Assembly: GCA_011799875.1 (NCBI GenBank)
Contig: CM022303.1
Span: 190,017,700 to 190,081,699, forward strand
Reading direction: 5' to 3'
Source of the DNA: Thinopyrum elongatum
Taxonomy: Eukaryota > Streptophyta > Magnoliopsida > Poales > Poaceae
DNA: 64,000 nucleotides
The translations under genes were made by a program, and so were the position numbers. The stretch's first letter is position 1. Every line of letters begins with the position of its first letter. Under the pieces are notes generated by a model. That model was not told where the DNA came from. It saw only the letters and a program-made list of their open reading frames with translations, and ran no database searches. Positions 9,066 through 19,898 of the stretch are shown in pieces.

Positions 9066-11541
9066 ATGGCACCCAAGAAGAAAACTGGTGCCGCCGCTCA
9101 CCCGTCCGCCTCGAAGGCCCCTCCACACGCGGCTGCCGACACCGCAGGGGCTACGGGGGCGCACGGGGATGTGGGCGCTGCAGGGGACGTGACCGGCGCA
9201 GGCGGCGTTGTCACCACCTCCCCCGTAGTCGAAACAGGAACATGAGGCACCGGCGAAGGACAGCGCCAACAACATCCCGACGGCCACGCTCCGCAAGGTG
9301 TGGGAGGAGAGATCATTCCATCCGCGCCTCTCCACCCTGCCAAAGGACGCGGCCAAAGCGGTGATGCTCGCCTTGGGGCGAACCACAATCCTCCGGCCGC
9401 CCCGCTGCGGATGTGGCCGTGGGACATGCGTCACCCCCAGGATGGGCTGGCCAGGCGGATGCGCCTAACAGAGCCGCCGATCCCCAAGCACATCCGCCTC
9501 GCCTCTGCGCCGCCCTGGCGACTGGCTCACGGTGACAGGAGCGCGACGCTGCTACTACTGGCACCGTCAGAAGCCAGGCGACACTACGGTCTACATCGTC
9601 ATCCATGCCGAGCACTGCTTCGGAGGCCATGGCGCGGGCCCAGCTCCTGTTGAGATTTCCGCCGGTGGCTGATCAGATGGATGAGTGGAGAGCCACCATT
9701 CTGAGCTTGATCGGTTTCACCGAGGTAGGAGGATCACAACGAGCAGGCCCGTCACAGCCTCCACAGGCGGCGGCCACGGCCCGAGCTGCTGGCCGTACCG
9801 AAGGGGTTGCCCCCACGGTGCTATCCCCTCCGCGGCAGCTAGCGCAGAGGCCACAGCCTGAGCAACGCAACCAAGAACCCGACAATGTATCAATGGCCTC
9901 GTCCTATCCTCGAGCATGATGAGAACAACAGCGAGTCCTGGAAGACAGGCGGGGGGAAGACGCGCGCGTCACCATCGAACGACGCCGTGGAACCCAACGC
10001 CGGTCCGATAGGCACAATGGCTTCGATGTCAAAGAGCCTACGCCCGGTGAGGGTGGGTGCCTACACTTCGGGGTTGGGTGCCCCACCTTCACTCGCTAGC
10101 TGCGGCAAGTCCCTTGGCCATCTGCTCGCACGTTCAAGCCAGAGATACCAGAAAAGTACGATGGAAGACTGAACCCGGCAGAGTTCTTGAGCATCTACAC
10201 CATCGCTGTTCAAGCTGCCGGGGGAAGGGATGAGAAGGTATTCGCCAACTACTTCCCTTTGGCACTCAAGCCAAACATGAGGTCTTGGTTGATGCACTTG
10301 CCAGAGAATTCCATTTTGACCTGGGCTAACCTGTGCCATGAGTTTGTTGGCGCCTTCACGGGCGGCCACCAAGAACTAGGATGGCCCAGTGATTTACAGC
10401 TACTCCCGTAGAAGGAAGGAGAGAGCCTGTGGAAGTACATGCAGAGGTTCAGCCGGGTGCACAGGAACATCCCGGACATCCACCCGGCAGCTGTGATAGC
10501 CGCATTCCAGTCCAATGTGCGCAACCACCGGATACGTTCTAAAATGAACGTTCGTCTGCCCAAGACCATGAACGAGCTATACACTCTGGTGGATAAGTGT
10601 GCCCGAGTGGAAGAGGGGAGATGACTCCCAGGTGAAGAAGATGGCGTCGACGTCGACTCAGAAGATGACGACGATGCCACCAGCCAAAAGAAGAAGAGCA
10701 AGAAGTGCAATGATAAAGTGGTGATGACTGTTGAAGGATCGAGCGCACCTAGTACCGGCAAGAAGGCTAAGACCGAGGTCCCCGGCAAGGAAGCTGCCGT
10801 GTGCGCTGATTGCCGGGAAGCCGCGGCTGCTGAGAAAGCTGGGAACAGTGATGGGCCATATTGCAAGATTCATCGGACCAAGGGCCACGATATCCAGGAG
10901 TGTCATCAGGTTGAGCAGCTCGTCCAGAAGCAGAGTGCTGAGTACGAGAAGCGTGATAAGGAGAAGAACCAAGATGGCACTGGCGAGAAGGGCCAAGGTG
11001 GCAGAGCAAGTCACCCCGGTGAGGCCCCTCAGTATCAAGGGAAACCCGCCAAGGGCCGTGAGAAGAAGGATTCCGAAGATGGGAGTGATGAAGGAGATGA
11101 AGGGGAAACCAGCGAGCAGGAATTCCAGAAAGCCACTGACGCCCTATGCATTGACGGGGGTGCATCTCTGCACTCCTCTCACCGCCAACTTAAAAGGTGG
11201 GCGCGTGAGGTCAATGCCGTGCAGCCAGCGGTAGATTCTCGGAAGCCACTCAAGTGGTCTCGCACGCCCATCATCTTTGATGAGGAGGATCACCCTGACC
11301 GCACTACTGCGGTGGGGTGTTTGCCGTTGTTGGTTTCACCAACAATCTGCAACCTCAAGGTCACAAAGATGTTGGTTGACGGCGGGGCCAGGTTAAATCT
11401 GATTTCTCCAAAGGGCATCAGCAAACTCCAGATAGCAGATGAAGAGCTCAAGGTTACTGGTACGTTCCAAGGGATCAACCCCGATAGGAGTCATCCTAAG
11501 GGGAAGATCACACTGCCGGTAACATTTGGGGGGGGGGGGAG
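9066..11541 (+). pseudogene. gag region and protease N-terminus of TAT-2
   Basis: An ATG at 9066 starts a Lys/Ala/Gly-rich segment (60 codons, to 9245) like the start at 43813 in TAT-3. 9246-10140 is badly frame-broken. The capsid core is readable at about 10143-10620 ('NPAEFLSIYTIAVQAAG', 'WLMHLPENSILTWANLCHEFVG') with a TAG at 10411 and a TGA at 10621. 10718-11541 is open and carries a zinc motif of the form C-x2-H-x4-H-x4-C ('CKIHRTKGHDIQEC', about 10863-10904), an acidic region and the protease motif 'MLVDGGARLN' with Asp codon 11378-11380. A run of 12 G at 11528-11539 ends the frame. Confidence 0.8.
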
Positions 11542-14136
11542 TTGAACTACCAGACTGAGAAGATCGTGTTTGCTGTGGTTGACCTCCCCCTACCGTACAA
11601 TGGAATCCTTGGTCGTCCTGCCCTAGCCAAATTCATGGCGGCATCCCGCTATGCCTACAACACTTTGAAGATGCCAGGACCAATGTGCGTTATTTCTATC
11701 GCATCAGACAAGAAAGACACAATCATCTGCGTGGCCAAGATGTACCGGGAGGCAGTTGCTGCAGAAGCTACAAAAGCCGCTGCTCCCACCAAGGAAAGCA
11801 AGAGAAAGAAGAAAGGAAGCAAGGATACCAGCGAGGAATCCGGGAAGCGTGCCTCTCTGGAGTGCACTGCGCCTGTTGATGACTTGCCGAAGAGTTCCAA
11901 TAGCAAGAGATCCAAGGTTGCCGCACCATCTGTGAAAAAGGTCCCGGCAGGGCTGGCTGGCGCTGGTGGTACATTCACCATTAGTGCCACCCTCGATGAC
12001 AAATAGGAAAGCATGCTCGTTGCCTTCCTGCAGGCGAATGTCGATGTGTTTGCCTGGCAACCATCTGACATCCCCGGTGTTCCCAGGGAGGTAATCGAGC
12101 ACCACCTTGATGTTTGCCCACATGCCCGACCCGTCAAGCAAAAGGTCTGGAAGCAAGCTTTGGAGCGACAATAGTTTATTGCCGAGGAGATCAAGAAACT
12201 TGAGGCAGCTGGATTGGTCAGAGAAGTATTGCATCCAACATGGTTAGCAAACCCAGTGGTGGTGCGCAAGGGAAATGGGAAATGGAGGCTTTGCATAGAT
12301 TTCATGGATCTTAACAAAGCATGCCCGAAGGACCCATTCCCCTTGCCGCGCATCGACCAGATTGTGGATTCCACCTCCGAATGCGACTTGCTCTCTTTCC
12401 CGGATGCCTACTCTGGATACCATAAGATCTTCATGTCCAAGGAGGACGAAGAAAAGACCGCGTTCATAACTCCATGTGGCACGTACTGTTTTGTACGTAT
12501 GCCTTCGGGTTAAAGAGCGCTGGATCCACTTTTGCAAGAGCAGTACAGATTGGCTTTGAGTCCCAGTTGCACTGAAATGTTGAAGCCTACATGGATGATA
12601 TTGTGGTCAAAACCAAGGACAGAATGACTCTCATTCAGGATTTGGAAGAGACCTTTGCAAATCTGCGCAGGCTCAATTTGAAGCTGAACCCGGAGAAGTG
12701 TGTGTTTGGCGTTCCTTCTGGCAAGCTACTTGGCTTTTTTGTGTCCCACCGGGGGATAGAGGCCAACCCCGACAAGATCAAGGCTATCGAGCAAATTCAA
12801 GCACCAAAGACAGTCAAGGATGTGAGGCGTTTGACCAGATGTGTTGTCGCGCTGAGCAGATTCATTTCCAAGTCCGCTGAACGCGCCTTGCCATTTTTCC
12901 AAATCTTGAAAAAGGTAGGGCCCATGGAGTGGACCCCGGAGGCAGACACCGCGCTACAAGATTTAAAGGCCTACCTTTCCTCTGTTCCCACCTTAGTCGC
13001 TCCTAAACCACAAGAGCCGTTGCTGCTATATTTAGCAGTGACCAATCAAGTGGTTAGCGCATCACTGGTGGCACAGCGGGAGGTAGATGAAGCAACAACC
13101 ACCGCCACCATCCCCTCTGGAGAGGAAAGTGAACCAGTCCCGGCAAGGTCAGATGCAGTTCAAGACAAAGAAGAGCAAAAGCAACGAAGACAATGCCAAG
13201 GTCACAACAAGGAAGAATGTGGTGCAGCGCCCAGTATACTTCGTCAGCTCCCTACTGCAGGGGGCTAGGTCGAGGTACTCTGGTGTGCAAAAGTTGATTT
13301 TTGGTTTCGTCATGGCCTCAAGGAAACTACGTCACTACTTCCAAGTCCACGAGATCACGGGTTTCACCCGCTTCCCTTTGCAACGCATACTCCGAAACCC
13401 CGAGGCTACTGGCAGGATCGTGGAATGGGCTTTGGAGTTATCCAGCTTTGGTTTGAGGTTTGAAAGCACATCAACTATTCAGAGTAGAGCACTGGCAGAG
13501 TTCATTGCAGACTGGACACCAGCCCCTGATGAGGAAGTACTGGAAACAGTTATCCCCGGCAAGGAAGCTCCCCAAGAATGGATTATATATTTTGATGGTT
13601 CCTTCTCCCTACAGGGTGCAGGAGCTGGCGTGCTTCTCGTTGCTCCCACTGGGGAGCACCTTAAGTACGTCGTTCAAATGCATTTCCCCCGGGAGGAGGC
13701 TACCAACAATACTGCAGAGTATGAAGGGCTCCTTGCCGGGCTCAGGATTGCGACAGAGTTGGGAATCAAGAAGCTGATCATTCATGGAGATTCACAGCTT
13801 GTGGTGAGACAGATCAACAAGGACTACCAAAGCCCATTGATGAAGGCATACGCCGAGGAAGTGAGAAAGTTGGAGGAGCACTTTGATGGATTGCAAACAT
13901 AACACATACCACGTGCGAAAAACAGCATTGCTGATCATCTGTCAAAGTGCGCTGCGCAAAAACTCCCTGTAGAACCAGGGACTTTTGTTCTCCATCTGAC
14001 TCAACCCTCCATATCCCTGGTGACAATGGCCAGCAAGAGGAGGAAATTGAACTCCGGCAAGCTTCTCCCGGCAGAGCTTCCCGAAGCCCTCGGCAGAAGG
14101 CTTGGCGGGAACAACTCCCCTTCGACCAGTGAGCTG
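11542..14136 (+). pseudogene. Protease end, RT and RNase H regions of TAT-2
   Basis: After the poly-G shift the protease ends with 'PYNGILGRPALAKFMA', then a Lys-rich linker to a TAG at 12004. RT reads 'VIEHHL', 'NPVVVRKGNGKW', 'KACPKDPFPLPRIDQI', a one-base loss near 12508, and the active site YMDD at 12588-12599. The classical RNase H region (13200-13550, 'LRHYFQ...PLQRIL') follows a frameshift near 13170. The archaeal-type RNase H keeps its first Asp in 'YFDGSFS' (13594-13596) and 'NNTAEYEGLLAGL'; a TAA stands at 13900. ATH-2 is inserted at 14142, in the spacer before integrase. Confidence 0.88.
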
Positions 14137-14141
14137 CACCC

Positions 14142-15770
14142 TGATGTCTACTACACAACTTGCTCTTGTAGACTCGTGTTGGGCCTCCAAGCGCAGAGTT
14201 TTGTAGGACTGTAGCAAATTTCCCTCAAGTGGATGACCTAAGGTTTTTCAATCCGTGGGAGGTGTAGGATGAAGATGGTCTCTCTCAAACAACCCTGCAA
14301 CCAAATAATAAAAAGTCTCTTGTGTCCCCAACACACCCAATACAATGGCAAATTGTATAGGTGCACTAGTTCGGCGAAGAGATGGTGATAAAAGTGTAAT
14401 ATGGATGATAGAAATATAATTTTGTAAGCTAAAAATAAAAAAAAACAGCAAGGTAGCAATTGGTAAAATGGATCACAAAAGGTATTGCAATGCTTGAAAA
14501 CAAGGCCTAGGGTCCGTACTTTTGCTAGTGCAATATCTCAACAATGCTAATCTAATTGGATCATATAACCATCCCTCAAAGTGCGATGAAGAATCACTCC
14601 AAAGTTCCTATCTAGCGGAGAACATAAGAAGAAATTGTTTGTAGGGTACGAAACCACCTCAAAGCTATTCTTTCTGATCAATCTATCCTAGAGTTCATAC
14701 TAAAATAACACCAAGCTAATCTTTCCGATCGATCTAACCAAGAGTTCGTACTAAAATAGCACCATATGATACACATCAACCAAGTCTAATGTCACCTAGA
14801 TACTCCAATGTCACCGCAAGTATCTGTGAGTTGATTATACGATATGCATCAAACAATTTCAGATTCATAATACTCAATCCAACACAAAGAACCTCAAAGA
14901 GTGCCCCAAGATTTCTACCAGAGAAACAAAGACGAAAACATGCATCAACCCCTATGCATAGATTACCCCAATGTCACCTCGGGAATCCGCGAGTTGAGTG
15001 CCAAGACATAGATCAAGTGCTCTCAAATCCATAAAAGTATTCAATCCGATAAAATGAAATCTCAAAGGGAAAACTCAATTCATCACAACAAGATAGAGAG
15101 GGGAAAACACCATATGATCCAACTATATTAACAAAGCCCGCGATACCTCAAGATCGTGCCATCTCAAGAACACGAGAGAGAGAGAGAGAGATTAAACACA
15201 TAGCTACTGGTACAAACCCTCAGCCCCAAGGGTGGACTACTCCCTCCTCATCATGGTGGCCGCCGGGATGATGAAGATGGCCACCGGTGATGATTTCCCC
15301 CACCGGCAGAGTGCCGAAACGGGGTCTAGATTGGTTTTTCGTGGCTACAGAGGCTTGCGGCGGTGGAACTTCTGATCTAGGGTTACCCCGAGGGGTTTTG
15401 GAATATTTGGGAAATTATAGGGCGAAGAGGCGGTGCGGGAGGCCACCGAGGTGGGCACAACCCACCTTGGCGCGCCCTGGTTGGTTGTGCTCTCCTCGGA
15501 GATCCCCTATGGTACTTCTTTGGCCCATCGGGTGTCTTCTGGTCCAGAAAAAATCTCCAAAAAGTTTCGGTGCGTTTGGACTCCGTTTGGTATTGATTTT
15601 CTGCGATGTAAAAAACAAGCAAAAAACAGCAACTGGCACTGGGCACTATGTCAATAGGTTAGTCCCAAAAAATGATATAAAGTTGCTATAAAATGATTGT
15701 AAAACATCCACGAATGATAATATAACAGCATGAATACTTCATAAATTATAGATACGTTGGAGACGTATTA
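14142..15770 (-). repeat. 3' LTR of ATH-2
   Basis: 1629 bp; on the minus strand it begins TAATACGTCTCC (expected TGAT..., one base changed) and ends GTAGACATCA. In the first ~400 bp compared by eye with 19899 onward there are about 16 differences. Confidence 0.95.
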
Positions 15771-15784
15771 GCATCCCCAAGCTT
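15771..15784 (-). other. Polypurine tract of ATH-2
   Basis: AAGCTTGGGGATGC on the minus strand, directly before the 3' LTR; the same type as at 32502-32515 in ATH-1. Confidence 0.8.
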
Positions 15785-18753
15785 AATTCCTACTCGTCCT
15801 CGAGTAGGTAAATGATAAAAGAAATAATTTATGAAGTGTGAATGCTAGCAAAGTGCATAAGTTTGATCAATGATAATTTCAATCACTTTTCCTAGCATCA
15901 TAACAGCAACTCTTTCTCATAAAACTCATCATGATAAAGTAGCAACCAATTCACATGTTAAGGTTCAAACAATGAATTCTCTTGAAACTCAACAACCTAT
16001 ATTCTTAGTCACCAAACAATTGCAATTCAACTTATTCAACAGAGTCTAAGTAAGAGCTCCACATACTCAATCATCATATAGTCTTCTATGATTGCTACTA
16101 CTCAAAGCATATTCCTAGAACAAATGGCATCCATCGAACACAGAGAAAGATAGGGGCTTAATGTTTCGCCTCCCAACTCATTTATCATAGAGATAATTGT
16201 CAACAATAATAAATCATGATCAAATATATTTGACTTGTCATATGTTCCTAGATCTTTCCCCACCACATGATGCTTGACAACTAGAGAATAGTTGAGGTTG
16301 AAATGAGATTTCATACTATGGACTCTTTGCATAAAAGTAAATACTAAAAATTAAAAGATAGGCCCTTCGCAGAGGGAAGCAGAGGTTGTCATGCGCTTTT
16401 TATTTGGATGCCCAAGCTCTTAATGCAAAGGAACGCCATGTTATATTGTCCCTTATGATAGCAACCTTTATTATGCAGTCCGTCGCTTTTATTACTTTGC
16501 CATCACAAGTTCGTACAACGCTCAATTTTCCCTTACAATAAAAGATCAAACATATTTAGGAGCAATTTTTATTGCTTTATGCACCGATGACAACTTACTT
16601 GATGGATCTTATTCAATCCATAGGTAGGTATGGTGGACACTCATGGCAAGAAACTGGATTTAAGGGTTTTTGGATGCACAAGTAGTATCTCTACTTAGTA
16701 CGAATTTTTGGCTAGCAAAAGATCCTAGGCAAACACCACATGTTGGAGGATCCATAACAATATAACTTCTATGCAAATATACACAACCATAACTCATTAC
16801 GTTGTCTTCCTTGTCCAACTTCAACTAATTTGCTCAAGTTTGAAAATAATTAATGGGTATTCACAATCATAGAAGATTTCCAGGATAATATATTTGCATG
16901 TGAAAGTTCTCTTCCTTATAGTAATCATTCATGAATTGCTTGTATGACCAATATTGTGATTGTCAAGCTTCAAAAGATCTCACTTTCTAAACCCAATGTG
17001 AAGCTACCACTAGGCATGATATAATTTCAACTTCATGATATTCAATTCATTCAACAATTTACTCATAGGATATAAGTGAAGCACAAGAGTAAATGACAAG
17101 CTACTCCAAAAAGATATAAGTGAAGATCAAGCGAGTAGTTGAGTAAAGGGGTAGCTAATTAAGGACTCTCTCTTATTAATTTTTTTTTCAGATCTAAGTA
17201 TTTTATTAAAATAGCAAGAAAAACAAAATAAAATGACATTCCAAGAATAGCACAACTCATGTGAAGAAGCAAAAACTTAGGCTCAACCGAGGCTAACCGA
17301 TAATTGTTGATGAAGAAAGGCGGGATGCCTACCGGGGGATCCCCAAGCTTAGATGCTTGAGACTTCTAGGAATATTAACTTGGGATGCCTTGGGCATCCC
17401 CACGCTTGAGCTCTTGTGTCTTCTTCATTCCTCTCAAATCACGGTTTCCCTAATTCTTAAAAACTTCATCCACACAAAACTCAACAAGAACTCGTGAGAT
17501 AAGTTAGTATAAATCAATGCAAAAACCTTATCATTCTCTACTGTAGAAAATCACTAAAATTATTATTCAACATTGCATACTAAATGCCTCTGCATATTTA
17601 ATACTCCTATCCTCAAATAGAATCATTAAACAAGCAAACATATGCAAACAATGCGAACATAACAACAATCTGTCTAAACAGGACAGTCTGTAAAGAGTGC
17701 AATTGTAATCATACTTACCTAACTCAAAAAATTCTGAAAATTTACCATACTATAAAAAATTTATCATAGCTTATTGTGCAAAAATTTCAATATTTTATCA
17801 CATTCTTACTTTTCTGGAGAATTATTGCAACAGTGATAAACTTTCTGTTTTGAAACAGCAACTCATATATTTGCAAAATAAGCATGGTGAAGGCTATCCT
17901 TGCCACTTTTATTGAAGTAAGAGATGCAAAACATTATTCTAAATAACAGAAAGCAAATACCATTAAAATAAAATGACTCTCCAAGCAAAACTCATATCAT
18001 GTGATGAATGAAAATATAGCTCCAAGTGAGGTTACCGATAATGTCGGAGACGAAAGAGGGGATGCCTTCCGGGGCATCCCCAAGCTTAGTTGCTCGGATA
18101 TTCCTTGAATATTGCCTTGGGGGTGCCTTGGGAAGCCCCATGCTTAGGGTCTTGTCACTCCTTATTCTCCTCATATCGATATCTCACCCAAAACTTGAAA
18201 ACTTCAATCACACAAAACTTAACGGAATTTCGTGAGATGGGTTAGTATGATAAAGACAAATTATCCACTTTGGTACTGTCAAAGACAAGATTCATAATTG
18301 TTCTCACACAAATCCTACTGTACCTTATCATTTCTACAATTTATATTGAGCAATATAAGCCATAGAAACTAGAAAACAAGCAAAATATGCATTGAAAACA
18401 GAATCTGTCAAAGACAGAACAGTATGTAAAGATCTGAATTAAGATCATACTTATGTAACTCCAGAAATTCTAAAAAACTAGGAAACCGTAGAAACTTTGT
18501 ATACCCATCAACTGTAAAAAATTCAGAATTTTTCCACGTTCCAGTAAAAGACAGGAATTTCTGCACTGGACACAAAAGTTTCTATTTTTGGACAGAATCA
18601 AGTCAACTATCATCCACACTATCCCAAAGGCTTTACTTGGCACTTTATTGAAACAAAAGCTATAAAACAAGATCACTACAGTAGACTAACCATGTGAACA
18701 CACAAAAAACAGTAGGAAAAAGTGTTGGGTTGTCTCCCAACAAGCGCTTTTCT
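15785..18753 (-). other. Non-coding 3' internal region of ATH-2
   Basis: About 3 kb of AT-rich sequence without a supportable gene. 16330-16960 is homologous (reverse complement) to the two ATH-1 flanks of the CACTA. Two related modules of about 125 bp, at 17290-17420 and 18025-18160, each contain an 'atccccaagcttag' polypurine-like core and a short hairpin. Confidence 0.8.
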
Positions 18754-19773
18754 TTAATGCCTTTTAGCTAGGCATGATGATTTCAATGATGCTCGCATAA
18801 AAGATAAGAATTGAAACACAAGGAGAGCATCATGAAGCATATGAATAGCACATTTAAGCCTAACCCAATTCCTATGCATAGGTATTTTGTGATCAAACAA
18901 CTTATGGGAACAAGAATCAACTAGCATAGGAAGGCAAAACAAGCATAACTTTAATATTTTCAACACATAGAAAGGAAACTTGATATTAGTGAGAAGCCTA
19001 CAAGCATATGTTCCTCTCTCATAACAATTTTCAGTAGCATCATGAATGAATTCAACAATATAGCCATCACACAAATCATTCTTTTCATGATCCACAAGCA
19101 TAGAAATTTTATTACTCTCCACATAAGCAAATTTATTCTCATGAATGGTAGTGGGAGCAAACTCAACAAAATAACTATCATGTGATTCTTGATTGGCATA
19201 ATAATATTGAGCATTAAAATCATGATGACAAGTTTCATGGATATCATTATTCAATATAGCATACATGTCATCACCATACTCATCATAGATAGCAACTTTG
19301 TTGTCATAATCAATGGAAACGTCTTCCAAAATAGTGGATTCATCACTAAATAAAGTCATGACCTCTCCAAATCCACTTTCATAATTATCACAATGAGATT
19401 CAACACCCTCCAAAATAGTGGGATCATTAGTACCTAGAGTTGACACTCTTCCAAACCCACTTTCATCAATATAATCATCATAAATAGGAGGCATGCTACC
19501 ATTATAACAAATTTGCACATCAAAACTTGGGGGACTAAAAATATCATCTTCATCAAACATAGAATCCCCAAGCTTGTAGCTTTGCATATCATTAGCATCA
19601 TGGATATTCAAAGAATTCATACCAACAACATTGCAATCATGCTCATCATTCAAAGATTTTTTGTCAAACATTTTATAGAATTCTTCTTCTATCAATTGAG
19701 CACAATTTTCCTTTCCATCATTTTCACGAAAGACATTATAGAGATGAATAATATGATACAACCTCAATTCCAT
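18754..19773 (-). CDS. Uninterrupted 339-codon ORF of ATH-2, function unknown
   Basis: Starts with the ATG at 19773, about 100 bp inside the primer site, and runs 339 codons without a break. The protein is acidic and rich in Asp, Glu, Tyr, His and Asn. It has an internal repeat of the form 'ESGFGxVxTL...TILExV' near residues 103-150. A hydrophobic segment 'IKFPFYVLKILKLCLFCLP' (about residues 264-285) could cross a membrane, and a weaker one lies near 316-326. I see no gag, protease or zinc motif. Its place is that of gag. A helper-recognised RNA or a structural role is possible but unproven. Lack of stops in an element whose LTRs differ by about 4% is notable. Confidence 0.7.
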   Translation of the reverse strand: MELRLYHIIHLYNVFRENDGKENCAQLIEEEFYKMFDKKSLNDEHDCNVVGMNSLNIHDANDMQSYKLGDSMFDEDDIFSPPSFDVQICYNGSMPPIYDDYIDESGFGRVSTLGTNDPTILEGVESHCDNYESGFGEVMTLFSDESTILEDVSIDYDNKVAIYDEYGDDMYAILNNDIHETCHHDFNAQYYYANQESHDSYFVEFAPTTIHENKFAYVESNKISMLVDHEKNDLCDGYIVEFIHDATENCYERGTYACRLLTNIKFPFYVLKILKLCLFCLPMLVDSCSHKLFDHKIPMHRNWVRLKCAIHMLHDALLVFQFLSFMRASLKSSCLAKRH

Positions 19774-19870
19774 TTTTTTTAGTTTTCTTTTTATAAACCA
19801 AACTAGTGATAAAACAAGAAACTAAAAGATTCTATTGCAAGATCTAAAGATATACCTTCAAGCACTCACC
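19774..19870 (-). other. Leader between primer site and ORF of ATH-2
   Basis: Short AT-rich leader, the usual place of a packaging signal. No motif is recognised. Confidence 0.5.
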
Positions 19871-19888
19871 TCCCCGGCAACGGCGCCA
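19871..19888 (-). other. Primer-binding site of ATH-2
   Basis: On the minus strand TGGCGCCGTTGCCGGGGA lies 10 bp inside the 5' LTR. This is the TGGCGCCGTTGCCGGGG site common in plant Athila elements, generally matched to tRNA-Asp. Confidence 0.85.
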
Positions 19889-19898
19889 GAAAAGAGCT

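Noticed and set aside
16102..16332. Minus-strand ORF of 76 codons in ATH-2
   Set aside because: AT-rich non-coding 3' region shared with ATH-1, where the frame is not kept.
19871..19888. Possible tRNA-related sequence
   Set aside because: It is only the 18-nt primer-binding site of ATH-2; no tRNA cloverleaf is present around it.
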